A stretch of DNA of 64,000 nucleotides, taken from assembly GCF_001278075.1 (NCBI RefSeq), contig NZ_CP011340.1, positions 1,178,001 through 1,242,000 of the forward strand, read 5' to 3'. The translations under genes were made by a program, and so were the position numbers. This DNA comes from Streptomyces pristinaespiralis. GTDB lineage: Bacteria; Actinomycetota; Actinomycetes; Streptomycetales; Streptomycetaceae. Below the pieces are notes generated by a model, which saw only the letters and a list, made by a program, of their open reading frames with translations, did no database searches and was not told the origin of the DNA. The first letter of the stretch is position 1; every line of letters starts with the position of its first letter. Shown piece by piece: positions 1-8,787 of the stretch.

Positions 1-1032
1 GGACTGGCAGGCCTCGATCATCCGTACGGGGAGACCTTCCTCCTCGCGGTGGACGGCGAAGCGGTCCAAGGACTCCAGTCCCGCGCGCATGACGGGGTGC
101 TCGAGGTCGTAGCCGAGCAGGTGCAGGGCGATCACCGAGTACACGGCAGGCGGCTGGATGCCGCCCCAGCAGCCGTCGTTCTCCTGCCGTTCGATGATCC
201 AGCGGGCGGCGGCGTTCATGGCCGCCCTGCGCAGCCGGCGGGGTGCCACCTTGTGGTAGAGGTGCAGCGCCTTGTCGGCGCGCTGGAAGAAGCCGTCCCA
301 GCTGGCGGCGGGGGCGAACCGCTTCTGCGGGTTGGGCATCGCCGGGTCGGTGTGCAGCTCGTCGAGGGCGAACGGGGCCGGCCGCACCGGCCGCTTCGCG
401 GAGACGACGGTCAGGGGCACGATGGTCTGCCGTGCCCAGCAGCCGAAGTCGTAGATGTTCAGCGGGACCCACTTGGGCAGCAGGATCAGCTCCGGCGGCA
501 GTTCGGGCAGGTCGTCCCACTTCCACCAGCCGAACAGGGCCAGCCAGATCCGGGTGAAGACCCGGGCCGCCGCGATGCCGCCCCTGCTCCTGACCCAGGA
601 GGCGGCGCGCTGCATGTGCGGGTCGTCCGGGCGGTCCCCCGCCAGCCGCAGGGCGACGTACGCCTCGATGGTGGTGGACAGTTCGCCCGGACCGCCGTAG
701 AAGGTCGCCCAGGTGCCGTCGTCGCGCTGCTGCCCGCGGATGAACCGGGCGGAGGCCTCCACGGTCGCCGCGTCCTGGATGCCGAGGAACTGCCGCAGCA
801 GCAGGTCCTCCGCGTCCATGGTCACGTTGGTCTCGAGGTCGCCCTTCCACCACCCCTGGGCGTCCTGCCGCGCGAGCAGATGCTCGACGGCCCGTTCCGC
901 GGCACGTCCGGCCGCTTCCCGTACGTCGGTGCCCGGCGCGGTGGTCCGGGCGGCGGTCGTCGTGGTCGTGTCGCCGGCAGTGGCAGCACCGGCCCGCACG
1001 GGCCCGCTGCTTCCGTCGGTCGTCGCTGTCAT
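1..1032 (-). CDS. shc: Squalene-hopene cyclase, N-terminal part (cut by window edge)
   Basis: Cyclises squalene to hopene/hopanol, the last core step of hopanoid synthesis, at the membrane. The visible 344 residues are the N-terminal half. After a Thr/Ala-rich leader of about 35 residues come QW-type repeats, for example QDAQGWW followed by TNVTMDAEDLLL, and QRDDGTWATFYGG. Further on is the stretch DDLPELPPELILLPKWVPLNIYDF, given here only by its ends, which is typical of the family. The catalytic DXDD motif lies in the missing C-terminal half. The ATG at 1032 is 135 bp after the prenyl synthase stop, in the same direction as the hpn genes, so it is probably in the same operon. A long open frame on the opposite strand is a codon-bias shadow. 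Confidence 0.95.
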   Translation of the reverse strand, partial: MTATTDGSSGPVRAGAATAGDTTTTTAARTTAPGTDVREAAGRAAERAVEHLLARQDAQGWWKGDLETNVTMDAEDLLLRQFLGIQDAATVEASARFIRGQQRDDGTWATFYGGPGELSTTIEAYVALRLAGDRPDDPHMQRAASWVRSRGGIAAARVFTRIWLALFGWWKWDDLPELPPELILLPKWVPLNIYDFGCWARQTIVPLTVVSAKRPVRPAPFALDELHTDPAMPNPQKRFAPAASWDGFFQRADKALHLYHKVAPRRLRRAAMNAAARWIIERQENDGCWGGIQPPAVYSVIALHLLGYDLEHPVMRAGLESLDRFAVHREEEGLPVRMIEACQS

Positions 1033-1167
1033 TGTTTCCCCTTCGTTGCAGTGGTCTCTGCTGAGCTGGGGTCTGACGTCGGCCGGTGACGATGACGTCA
1101 CCGGCCGGCGACGCGCTTCATATGGTGCGGCTGTTGCTCCGGTCGGTCCTTGCGATGATGATGGCGA

Positions 1168-2286
1168 TCATCTCTTTCGTACGACGACGAAGTCCGCCAG
1201 CGCGACGAGCTGCGCGCGGACCCGTTCCGGCATGTCGACGCGGTCGAGGGCCTCGATCGCGACGGCGTGCTGCCGCCGAGCCTCCTGGGAGGTCCACTCC
1301 CGGCCGCCGGCCTCCTCGATCAGAGCCGCCCGGGTGGCGAACTCCTCCTCGGAGAAACTGTCGAAGTCGCTGCTCTTGGCGTCGGCGGCGAGCAGTCCGC
1401 CGAGCCGCTCGGAGGCCGGGCCGCCGGCCGCGAGTGCCGCGACGACCGGCAGGGACTTCTTGCGCTGCCGCAGGTCGCTCCAGGTCTGCTTGCCGGTGGC
1501 GACCGGGTCGCCCCAGATGCCGAGCAGGTCGTCGACTGCCTGGAAGGCGAGACCGAGGTGGTAGCCGTACGCCTCCAGCGTGTCGGCGGTCCTCTCGTCG
1601 GCCCCGCCGAGCACCGCGCCGATGGAGACGGCGCAGGCCAGCAGCGCACCGGTCTTGTTGCCCTCCATCTCCAGGCACTCCTCGACGGTGACCCGCTCGC
1701 GGTGCTCGAAGGAGATGTCCTGGGCCTGGCCGTCGATGAGCTTGCGGGACGCGGTGGTGAGCCGGCGGGCGGCCCGCCCGGCCTCCACGGTGCCGCTCTC
1801 CAGCAGCACTTCGTTCGCCACCGCGAACAGCGCGTCGCCGACCAGGATCGCCTGGGCGGGCCCGTGCACCTTCCAGACGGTGTCGCGGTGGCGGCGCTGC
1901 TCGTCGCCGTCCATCAGGTCGTCGTGCAGGAGCGAGAAGTTGTGCACCAGCTCCACGGCGACGGCCCCGGGGATGCCGACCTCGGGCGCGGCACCCGCCG
2001 CCTCCGCGGACAGCAGCGCCAGCGCGGGGCGCACGGCCTTGCCGCCGTCGCCCTCCGAGGGCCGTCCCTGCGCGTCGATCCAGCCGAAGTGGTAGGCGGC
2101 GACGGTGTTCATGGGCGGCGCGAGCCGCTCCACGGCGGCGCGCAGCACCGGCGTGGACAAGGTCCGTCCGCGCTCCAGCAGCGCGGAGATGTCGATACCC
2201 CCCGCGCTCTGTGCGGTGTCGTCGGCCGGGTACGCCGAGTGCACTGTCGGCACGCTTTCTCCTCTGGTTCCAGTACTGGTGCTCAC
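1168..2286 (-). CDS. Polyprenyl (farnesyl/geranylgeranyl-type) diphosphate synthase
   Basis: A 372-residue class I trans-prenyltransferase that condenses IPP onto allylic diphosphates. It probably supplies farnesyl diphosphate to the hopanoid enzymes encoded next to it. The first Asp-rich motif DDLMD is at residues 122-126, the second, DDLLGIWGD, at 252-260, and the GGKAVRP substrate-binding segment at 81-87. The start is fixed by a 4-base ATGA overlap with the stop of hpnE. The chain length of the product cannot be read from the sequence with certainty. Residues before the first motif (HNFSLLH) lack bulky aromatic stops immediately upstream, so a C20 product is possible. Confidence 0.93.
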   Translation of the reverse strand: MSTSTGTRGESVPTVHSAYPADDTAQSAGGIDISALLERGRTLSTPVLRAAVERLAPPMNTVAAYHFGWIDAQGRPSEGDGGKAVRPALALLSAEAAGAAPEVGIPGAVAVELVHNFSLLHDDLMDGDEQRRHRDTVWKVHGPAQAILVGDALFAVANEVLLESGTVEAGRAARRLTTASRKLIDGQAQDISFEHRERVTVEECLEMEGNKTGALLACAVSIGAVLGGADERTADTLEAYGYHLGLAFQAVDDLLGIWGDPVATGKQTWSDLRQRKKSLPVVAALAAGGPASERLGGLLAADAKSSDFDSFSEEEFATRAALIEEAGGREWTSQEARRQHAVAIEALDRVDMPERVRAQLVALADFVVVRKR

Positions 2287-3668
2287 GCCGCCTCCTTGAG
2301 GGGATGTTCATGGCGGCGTCCGAGCGCGGAGAGCGCAGCGCCCGCGGCACTGAACCCACTGCGTACGGCGCCCTCCATGGTCGCGGGCCAGCCGGTGGCA
2401 GTCCACGCGCCGGCAAGGTACAGGCCCGGGGCGCGGGTGTGCGCGGCCGGCCGCAGCCTGCCGACGCCGGGGGACGGTGCGAACGTCGCCGTGCGCTCGC
2501 GGGTGACGAAGAAGTCCCGTACCCCGGCACCGCGCGCCGCGGGCAACAGCCTTTCCAGCTCCGGCAGATACCTCTTCCGCAGCACGGAGACCGGTTCGTC
2601 GATCTCGCTCTGCGCCGCGGACTGGGAGACCGCCAGGTACTGGCCTTCCCTGGCGCCCGATGCCTGTGTGCGGTCGAAGACCCACTGGACGGGCGTGCCG
2701 AGCGCGGCGAAGAAGGGCCGGCGCAGCACCTTGCGGTCGTACAGGACATGGATGTTGAGGATCGGGGCGGTGCCGATGTCGAGCAGCCGGTCGGGGTCGT
2801 CCAGCGCACCGGCGGGAAGCAGGGCGTGGGCCTCGCGCTGCGCGACGGCCAGCACGACCGTGTCGGCGTCCAGTTCCTCACCGTCCACGTCGACCTGCCA
2901 GCGGCCGTCCGCCGGCCGGCTGATCCGCCGTACCCGGGTGGACAGTTCGGTGCGCACCCCGGCCGAGTCGAGGGCCTTGCGGGCGAGTGTGTCGTGCAGT
3001 TCGCCGAGCGGTACATGGGCCCAGCCGATGTCGGCGGCGCCGGGCTCGGACAGCAGCCCGGTCTTGAAGACCATCGCGGCCAGTCCCAAGGACGCCTGCG
3101 GCGCCCTGGCGTTGAGGGTCGCGACACCGACGAGGTCCCACAGGGCGGCGACGGCGCGCGGCGACTGGCCGTGGCGGCCGAGCCAGGTGGCGAAGTCGAC
3201 GCCGTCCAGTGCCGGGTCGGTGGGGTCCAGCCCCTTCAGCGCGAGCGCGGCGCGCCCGACACCCGCCCGCTCGGCGAGGGACAGGTGCGGATAGCCGGCG
3301 AGGCTCCCGGCGAGGTGCAGCGGTACGGGCAGCGCGGAGCGGCGCAGGCGGCCGAGCCTCGGCCCCTTCCTGGCGGCGACGTCGAGCACGGGCACGTCGA
3401 GGCGGTCCTGCACCGGGGCGAGGTGCGCGCCGTCGATCCGGTCGAGGAACCAGCGGTAGGCGGTGCAGCAACGCAGGTACACGTGCTGGCCGTTGTCCAC
3501 GGTGAGCTCGCCGCGGCGGAAGGAGAAGGCCAGCCCGCCGAGCCGGGGCCTGCTCTCGAGCAGGGTGACCCGCACCCCCGCGTCGGCGAGTTGGAGCGCC
3601 GCGGTGACACCGGCGAGGCCGCCGCCGACCACCACCGCGTGCCGGGAGTCCGAACCGTCGGCCGTCAT
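2283..3668 (-). CDS. hpnE: Hydroxysqualene dehydroxylase / squalene-associated FAD desaturase
   Basis: FAD-dependent amine-oxidase-fold enzyme that reduces hydroxysqualene to squalene in the HpnCDE route. It has 461 residues with an N-terminal dinucleotide-binding motif VVGGGLAGVTAA followed by an acidic residue at the end of beta-2 (LLES), then a conserved PRLGGLAFSF segment. A C-terminal FAD-binding stretch reads ARAPGLYLAGAWTATGWPATMEGAV in outline. An open frame extends upstream to 3908, but ATG 3668 is preceded at suitable spacing by GAGGGAGG, so I chose it. The gene lies 136 bp after hpnD and overlaps the prenyl synthase by 4 bp. Confidence 0.93.
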   Translation of the reverse strand: MTADGSDSRHAVVVGGGLAGVTAALQLADAGVRVTLLESRPRLGGLAFSFRRGELTVDNGQHVYLRCCTAYRWFLDRIDGAHLAPVQDRLDVPVLDVAARKGPRLGRLRRSALPVPLHLAGSLAGYPHLSLAERAGVGRAALALKGLDPTDPALDGVDFATWLGRHGQSPRAVAALWDLVGVATLNARAPQASLGLAAMVFKTGLLSEPGAADIGWAHVPLGELHDTLARKALDSAGVRTELSTRVRRISRPADGRWQVDVDGEELDADTVVLAVAQREAHALLPAGALDDPDRLLDIGTAPILNIHVLYDRKVLRRPFFAALGTPVQWVFDRTQASGAREGQYLAVSQSAAQSEIDEPVSVLRKRYLPELERLLPAARGAGVRDFFVTRERTATFAPSPGVGRLRPAAHTRAPGLYLAGAWTATGWPATMEGAVRSGFSAAGAALSALGRRHEHPLKEAA

Positions 3669-3804
3669 CCGCGTGCCTCCCTCGTGGACCGTACGGCGCC
3701 CGGCGCGTGAGGTGCCGGGGACCCGGTGCCTTGCCGGCCGGCCCTCCACCGCACAGAACTGAGCACCTGCGGCGTGGTCCGGTCCGGGATGTCGGTCGGG
3801 GGTG

Positions 3805-4758
3805 TCACCGGCGCCCTCCCAGAGTCTGGCGGCCGATGTGGCGCGCGTCGAGACCGGACAGTCCCCGGACGGCGACGTATGCCTTCTCTCGTCCCGGCAG
3901 GGAGACACGGCCGCGGAGCACGGCGTCCGGGTCGCGCTCGATGCGGTCGAGGAGGCGGCGGTAGATGCCGGCCATGGCCGCGACGCACGCGCCGCTGCGC
4001 CGGTCCAGCATGGGCAGCAGGCGGTAACCCTCCGCGAACAGGGCGCGGGCGCGCCGCACTTCGAAGTGCACCAGGCCGGCGAAGTCGGAGCCGGGAGGCG
4101 GTGTCGTGCCGTTGAAGCCTTCGGAGCAGCCGAACTTGGCGAGGTCGTCGGCGGGCAGGTAGGTGCGGCCGTTGGACGCGTCCTCCGCGATGTCCCTGAG
4201 GATGTTGGTCAGTTGCAGCGCGAGGCCCAGCGTGTCGGCGTACTCGGCGGCGCGGTCGGCTCCGCGCGCGCCGGGCTGGGTGCCGAACACCCCGAGCGAG
4301 AGCCGCCCGATGGCGCCGGCCACGCACCGGCAGTACGCCTTGAGGTCGTCCCAGGTCTCGTACGTCTCGCCCCGGACGTCCATCAGGACGCCGTCGATGA
4401 GCTCGTCGAGGCCGCCGAGCGGCAGCGGGAAGCGGCGCGCGGCGTCGCAGAGCGCGACGGCGACGGGGTCGGTGTCGTCCTCGTCGACGGCGCCCTGCCT
4501 GATGCGGTCGAGCAGCTCGCGCGTGGCTTCCAGCCGGTCCTGCTTGGCCTGCGGCTTCAGCGTGCCGTCGCCGATGTCGTCGACACGCCGGGAGAACGCG
4601 TACAGCGCCGACATGGCCTGGCGCTTGTGCGGCGGCAGGAGCCTGATGCCGTAGGCGAAGTTACGGGCCTGCTGTCCGGTGACGGCCTCGCAGTAGCTGT
4701 ACGCGGCCTGCACCGGGGCGGTCGGCACCTGGGTCGGTCCCTCCATCGTCCGGCTCAT
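3805..4758 (-). CDS. hpnD: Presqualene diphosphate synthase
   Basis: Squalene/phytoene synthase fold (317 residues) that joins two farnesyl diphosphates head to head to give presqualene diphosphate. The first Asp-rich motif is DDIGD at residues 60-64 and the second is NILRDIAED at 185-193. The RTYLP segment after it is typical of the superfamily. Assignment as HpnD rather than HpnC rests on the canonical NILRDIAED and the order hpnC-hpnD-hpnE. Its start overlaps the hpnC stop by 4 bp (ATGA), so translation is probably coupled. Confidence 0.93.
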   Translation of the reverse strand: MSRTMEGPTQVPTAPVQAAYSYCEAVTGQQARNFAYGIRLLPPHKRQAMSALYAFSRRVDDIGDGTLKPQAKQDRLEATRELLDRIRQGAVDEDDTDPVAVALCDAARRFPLPLGGLDELIDGVLMDVRGETYETWDDLKAYCRCVAGAIGRLSLGVFGTQPGARGADRAAEYADTLGLALQLTNILRDIAEDASNGRTYLPADDLAKFGCSEGFNGTTPPPGSDFAGLVHFEVRRARALFAEGYRLLPMLDRRSGACVAAMAGIYRRLLDRIERDPDAVLRGRVSLPGREKAYVAVRGLSGLDARHIGRQTLGGRR

Positions 4759-5675
4759 CCCTCTCTACGCGCTCTTCGCAAGACGGTCCACACTTCACGC
4801 AGCAGCCTCGGCCTGGTCGCTCTGGGCGGTTCGGGCAGCACATCATGTCCGGCCGCGGCGATCGCGGCGAGCGCGGCACGCCCACCGCCCACGAAACCCG
4901 CCAGCAGCAGCCGCAGCCGCCCGTCGACGGAGCCGACCAGCCCGATGCCCTCGTCGAGCAGCGCGCGCGCCCGCTGCGCCTCGTAGGCGATCAGGGCGCG
5001 CACCGAGGCGCCCGCGGTCGGTGCGGCAAGGTCGGCCTCCGTGATGTGGAAACGTTTCATGTCCTCGGCCGGCAGGTAGATCCGGTCGCGGGCGAGGTCC
5101 TCCGCGACGTCCTGCAGGTGCTCGACGATCTGCAGCCCGGTGCACACGGCGTCGGACCGGCGCAGCCGCTCGGGGCTCGCCGTGCCGGTGATGCCGAGGA
5201 CGAGCCGGCCCACCGGGTTCGCCGACAGCTCGCAGTAGGCGAGGAGGTCGCCGTAGGTCTCGTAGCGGCGGACCAGCTGGTCCTGCCGGTTGGCGGCGAT
5301 CAGGCCGAGGAACGGCTCGGGGGTGAGCGAGCGCCGGGCGACGGCCGGGCGCAGCGCGCGCAGCAGCGGGTGGCGCGGGGCGTCGCCCGAAAGGTCGAAG
5401 ACGCGCCGCAGGTCGGTCTCGAAGGCGTCGAGGAGGGCGAGCCGGTCGCCGGCCTGCTCCGGCCCGACACCCAGGTGGCGGGCGTCGGCGCCGCCGGGCG
5501 CGAGGTCGCCGTCGCCGATGTCGTCGACGAGCCGGGCGTAGCCGTAGACGGCCATGAGGTCGTCGCGCCACGCGCGGGGCAGGAAGAACGGGGCGACGGG
5601 GAAGTTCTCGTCGGCGGCCTTGTCGAGTGTGCCCCGGGCCGGGTCGTCGGCGCGGGGGTGCGCGGTGCCCGTCAC
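4755..5675 (-). CDS. hpnC: Hydroxysqualene synthase
   Basis: Second trans-isoprenyl synthase of the pair, 306 residues, converting presqualene diphosphate to hydroxysqualene. It has a DDIGD motif near residue 52 and a second motif in the HpnC-type form EHLQDVAED, instead of the usual NILRDIAED. The start is GTG at 5675. No good ribosome-binding site precedes it, but the stop of a 22-codon upstream ORF overlaps it (GTGA), suggesting coupled translation. First structural gene of the hopanoid operon. Confidence 0.92.
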   Translation of the reverse strand: MTGTAHPRADDPARGTLDKAADENFPVAPFFLPRAWRDDLMAVYGYARLVDDIGDGDLAPGGADARHLGVGPEQAGDRLALLDAFETDLRRVFDLSGDAPRHPLLRALRPAVARRSLTPEPFLGLIAANRQDQLVRRYETYGDLLAYCELSANPVGRLVLGITGTASPERLRRSDAVCTGLQIVEHLQDVAEDLARDRIYLPAEDMKRFHITEADLAAPTAGASVRALIAYEAQRARALLDEGIGLVGSVDGRLRLLLAGFVGGGRAALAAIAAAGHDVLPEPPRATRPRLLREVWTVLRRARREG

Positions 5676-5740
5676 TGCGCACTGCCGGGAACGGAGACGG
5701 CGATGGGCTCGCGGAGCTGGAGATTTCCCGTCATGGCCAT
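5672..5740 (-). CDS. 22-residue leader peptide ORF coupled to hpnC
   Basis: Short frame MAMTGNLQLREPIAVSVPGSAQ split here as MAMTGNLQLRE and PIAVSVPGSAQ. It begins at ATG 5740, preceded by GGGAG with a 5-base spacer, and ends in a TGA that overlaps the GTG of hpnC. The leader therefore has a better ribosome-binding site than hpnC itself. An in-frame ATG at 5734 could also start it. It probably works as a coupling leader; a function of the peptide itself is not supported. An open frame continues upstream to 5965 but lacks a start signal. Confidence 0.5.
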   Translation of the reverse strand: MAMTGNLQLREPIAVSVPGSAQ

Positions 5741-6040
5741 CACATCTCCCGTTCTACACTGCCGACTCAATACATCCCATTTCGGACACGCCGCCGCACA
5801 CTGCACCGCTTGCCGAGCGCCGGACGGACCGAAGGTTCGCCCAGACGGATCGCGGCATATCACCCCACTTGCCGCGATTCGGTCCCGGTACAGCTTACGT
5901 TGTACAACGCGGAACCACGCCCCGGGGTGCCGCACAGAACGGAACAACACCGCGTTCGGGTCCAACCTTCCCGCATCCCGGGCAAGTTGACTGTCCGTCG
6001 ACGAGCCCCTGCCCTCCCCCGGCGTGACGCCGGCGGCACG
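5741..6040. promoter_or_regulatory. Upstream region of the hopanoid operon with a 12-bp palindrome
   Basis: Three hundred bases without a credible gene between the hopanoid leader and the exporter ATPase terminator. AT content is higher than the surroundings at 5740-5800 and 5885-5950. A perfect 12-base palindrome, CGTTGTACAACG, sits at 5898-5909, about 160 bp upstream of the leader ORF, and is the best operator candidate. I cannot assign a sigma-factor promoter with confidence. Confidence 0.35.
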
Positions 6041-6078
6041 CGCAAGGCCCTCGCCGGCCGACCGGCGAGGGCCTTGCG
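6041..6078 (-). terminator. Perfect 17-bp hairpin terminator
   Basis: Arms 6041-6057 and 6062-6078 are perfectly complementary with a 4-base loop, 19 bases after the stop of the exporter ATPase gene. There is no U-run, which is usual in Streptomyces. It separates the exporter unit from the hopanoid promoter region. Confidence 0.8.
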
Positions 6079-6097
6079 GGCGCCAGAGGAGCCGGGA

Positions 6098-6892
6098 CTA
6101 CCTGCCCGTCTCCTTCTCGTACGCCTTGATGACCTCGTCGGTCGGACCGTCCATCAGGAGTTCGCCCTTCTCCAGCCACAGGACGCGGTCGCAGGTGTCC
6201 CTGATCGACTTGTTGCTGTGGCTGACGAGGAAGACCGTGCCCGCCTCCTTGCGGAGCTCCCTGATGCGCTGCTCGGAGCGGATCTGGAAGCGGCGGTCAC
6301 CGGTGGCCAGCGCCTCGTCGATCATCAGGACGTCGTGGTCCTTCGCCGCGGCGATGGAGAAGCGGAGCCTGGCCGCCATGCCGGAGGAGTACGTGCGCAT
6401 CGGCAGGGTGATGAAGTCGCCCTTCTCGTTGATTCCGGAGAAGTCGACGATGCCCTGGTAGCGCTCGCGGATCTCCTCGCGCGACATGCCCATGGCCAGG
6501 CCGCCGAGTATGACGTTGCGCTCGCCGGTCAGGTCGTTCATCAGAGCGGCGTTGACGCCGAGCAGCGAGGGCTGGCCGTCGGTGTACACCTTGCCGCTCT
6601 CGGCCGGCAGCAGACCGGCGATGGCACGCAGCAGGGTCGACTTGCCGGAGCCGTTGGTGCCGATCAGGCCGATGGCCTCGCCGCGGTAGGCGGTGAAGGT
6701 GACGCCGCGCACGGCGTGGACCTTGCGCACCCCGCGCGCCTCGCCCTTCTCGCGGCGCAGGATCCGGCTCAGCGCGGCGGTGGCGCTGCCCTTGCCGCCG
6801 CTGCCGGCGTTGACCCGGTACACGATGTGCACGTCGTCGGCGATGACCGTCGGGACGCGCGCCCCGGCTCTGTTGTCGATGTTCTCAGCCAC
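6098..6892 (-). CDS. ABC-2 exporter ATP-binding subunit (TagH/Wzt type)
   Basis: A 264-residue ATPase that energises polysaccharide or teichoic-acid-type export across the membrane. Walker A is GTNGSGKST near residue 78, the signature is in the TagH-like form YSSGMAARL, and Walker B is VLMIDEAL, followed by the H-loop LVSHS. A GVRKVHAVRGVTFT segment before Walker A is typical of polysaccharide exporters. It lacks the C-terminal carbohydrate-binding domain of Wzt, so cargo is recognised elsewhere. It overlaps the permease gene by 8 bp and is last in the putative 13135-6098 unit. Confidence 0.9.
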   Translation of the reverse strand: MAENIDNRAGARVPTVIADDVHIVYRVNAGSGGKGSATAALSRILRREKGEARGVRKVHAVRGVTFTAYRGEAIGLIGTNGSGKSTLLRAIAGLLPAESGKVYTDGQPSLLGVNAALMNDLTGERNVILGGLAMGMSREEIRERYQGIVDFSGINEKGDFITLPMRTYSSGMAARLRFSIAAAKDHDVLMIDEALATGDRRFQIRSEQRIRELRKEAGTVFLVSHSNKSIRDTCDRVLWLEKGELLMDGPTDEVIKAYEKETGR

Positions 6893-7814
6893 GGCCGTAC
6901 CGCTCCTCAGCCTTCCAGAAGTACACGAAGCCCGCGAAGCCGACCAGCAGGGCCCAGCCCAGGCCGGCCGCCCAGACGTGCGAGGGCAGGTTCTCGGAAC
7001 CGTAGCCGTCGATCAGCGCGAACCGGATGAGGTCCATGTAGACGGCCGCCGGGTTGTACATGAGGACGTCCGCGATCCAGGCCGGCTTGTCGGCGAGCAT
7101 CACCGGGATGGAGAACATCACGCCCGAGGCGTAGAGCCAGGTGCGCATGACGAACGGCATCAGCTGCGCCAGGTCGGGGGTCTTCGAGCCGAGCCTCGCC
7201 ATGATCATGGCCAGGCCGGTGTTGAACACGAACTGCAGCGCGAGCGCGGGAAGCACCAGCAGCCAGGAAAGCGACGGGTAGCTGCCGAAGCCGACCACGA
7301 CCGCCAGCAGCACGATCATCGAGAACAGCAGCTGCTGGAGCTGCTGGAGCGCGAAGGAGATCGGCAGCGACGCCCGGGGGAAGTGCAGGGCTCGCACCAG
7401 TCCCAGGTTGCCCGAGATCGCCCGAACGCCCGCCATCACCGAGCTCTGGGTGAACGTGAACACGAACACACCGGTCACCAGGAACGGGATGTAGACCTCG
7501 GTGCTGAAGCCACGGTCGGCGTCGAGGATCAGGCCGAAGATCAGGAAGTACACCAGCGCGTTCAGCAGGGGCGTCGCCACCTGCCAGAGCTGGCCCAGCT
7601 TCGCCTGGCTGTACTGGGCCGTCAGCTTGGCCTGCGAGAAGGCCAGGATGAAGTGGCGGCGGCCCCACAGCTGCCTGATGTACGAGGCCAGGCCCGGGCG
7701 GGCGCCGCTGACGGACAGGCCGTACTTGGCGGCGAGCTGTGACGGAGACAGGCCGTCGTCCGGCGACGGCATGGGGCTCGTCACGATGGCACCGTCATGG
7801 GTTGTGTCACTCAC
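6885..7814 (-). CDS. ABC-2 exporter permease (TagG type)
   Basis: Membrane half of the exporter, 309 residues. A cytoplasmic N-terminus of about 70 residues is followed by the amphipathic QAKLTAQYSQAKLGQLW segment that begins ABC-2 permeases, then about six hydrophobic helices, for example LLNALVYFLIFGLIL and FSMIVLLAVVVGF. It starts with GTG. No Shine-Dalgarno sequence is visible, only GAAAG about 11 bases upstream, so a leaderless or weakly initiated start is possible. It lies 88 bp after the glycosyltransferase gene and pairs with the ATPase at 6098-6892. Confidence 0.9.
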   Translation of the reverse strand: MSDTTHDGAIVTSPMPSPDDGLSPSQLAAKYGLSVSGARPGLASYIRQLWGRRHFILAFSQAKLTAQYSQAKLGQLWQVATPLLNALVYFLIFGLILDADRGFSTEVYIPFLVTGVFVFTFTQSSVMAGVRAISGNLGLVRALHFPRASLPISFALQQLQQLLFSMIVLLAVVVGFGSYPSLSWLLVLPALALQFVFNTGLAMIMARLGSKTPDLAQLMPFVMRTWLYASGVMFSIPVMLADKPAWIADVLMYNPAAVYMDLIRFALIDGYGSENLPSHVWAAGLGWALLVGFAGFVYFWKAEERYGRG

Positions 7815-7902
7815 AAGTTGAAACTTTCGTGTTCAAGATGCGCGGCAGTTCGGGGCGCGGCCTCAGCGGCTCGTCGCCCCGATGCTCTCAGAACCGAGCT
7901 TG

Positions 7903-8787
7903 TCAGATGACAGGAGGTCGGCCCAGCCTGGTGAGACGCCACACCGTACGCCACTTCATCGGGCGGCGCGGTCCGCAGGGGGTCCGCCAGCCTTCCCGGA
8001 AACCGCCGAACCAGGCCTTGAGCGCCGGCAGCGTCGGGCGCCGCAGGAGGGTCAGGAGCAGCCACACCCCCACGTAAACGGGCACCAGCGGCAGGGGCAG
8101 GTTCCGCCGCGCCACCCAGACCCGGTTGCGGGCCACCATCCGGTGGTAGACCGCGTGCCGGGAGGGGGGCATGGTCGGGTGGAGGAGGACCATGTCCGCG
8201 CGGTACTCGATGGACCAGCCGGCGTCCAGTGCGCGCCAGGCGAGATCCGTCTCCTCGTGCGCGTAGAAGAACTCGTCGGGAAGCCCGCCCACCTGGGCCA
8301 GCACCTTCGTGCGCACGGCGTTGGCACCGCCGAGGAAGGTGGTGACCCGCGAGGAGCGCATGGGGTCGGAGGCGCGCAGCCTCGGGACGTGGCGGCGCTG
8401 GGTGAGCCCGGTCTCAGGGTCCGCGATCCGGAAGCTGACGATGCCCAGCCCCGGGTCCGCGTCGAAGGCCTCCCTGACCAGCTGGGCGGTGCCCACGTCG
8501 GGCAGCAGTCCGTCGTCGTCGAGGAAGAGCAGGACGTCGACGTCCGTGCCGCCGGGCCCGAAGGCCTCGATGCCTACGTTGCGGCCGCCGGGGATGCCGA
8601 GGTTCTCCGGGAGGTCGATCGTGCGCACGCCGGCGGGCACGTCCACAACGGGAGCGCCGTTGCCGACGACGACCACCTCGATCGGGTCGCCGTCCTGCTT
8701 GGCCACCGAGTCGAGGAGGGCGCGCAGCTCGTCGGGACGGGTGCCCATCGTGATGACGACGGCCCCGAGCTTCAGCGGGGCGGTCAC
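7903..8787 (-). CDS. Family 2 glycosyltransferase
   Basis: GT-A fold sugar transferase of 294 residues, probably cytoplasmic and membrane-linked. A nucleotide-sugar-binding start LGAVVITMGTRPDELRALL leads to the metal-binding DDD at residues 90-92 (LLFLDDDG). Further on is a rhamnosyltransferase-like HEETDLAWR. The GTG at 8787 overlaps the preceding phosphotransferase stop (GTGA), which fixes the start although the frame is open further upstream. By context it adds a sugar to the product of the CDP-alcohol pathway before export. Confidence 0.88.
   Translation of the reverse strand: MTAPLKLGAVVITMGTRPDELRALLDSVAKQDGDPIEVVVVGNGAPVVDVPAGVRTIDLPENLGIPGGRNVGIEAFGPGGTDVDVLLFLDDDGLLPDVGTAQLVREAFDADPGLGIVSFRIADPETGLTQRRHVPRLRASDPMRSSRVTTFLGGANAVRTKVLAQVGGLPDEFFYAHEETDLAWRALDAGWSIEYRADMVLLHPTMPPSRHAVYHRMVARNRVWVARRNLPLPLVPVYVGVWLLLTLLRRPTLPALKAWFGGFREGWRTPCGPRRPMKWRTVWRLTRLGRPPVI

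Noticed and set aside
49..1089. A 346-residue plus-strand frame across the cyclase gene
   Set aside because: Opposite to a clear squalene-hopene cyclase with QW motifs; a GC-skew shadow.
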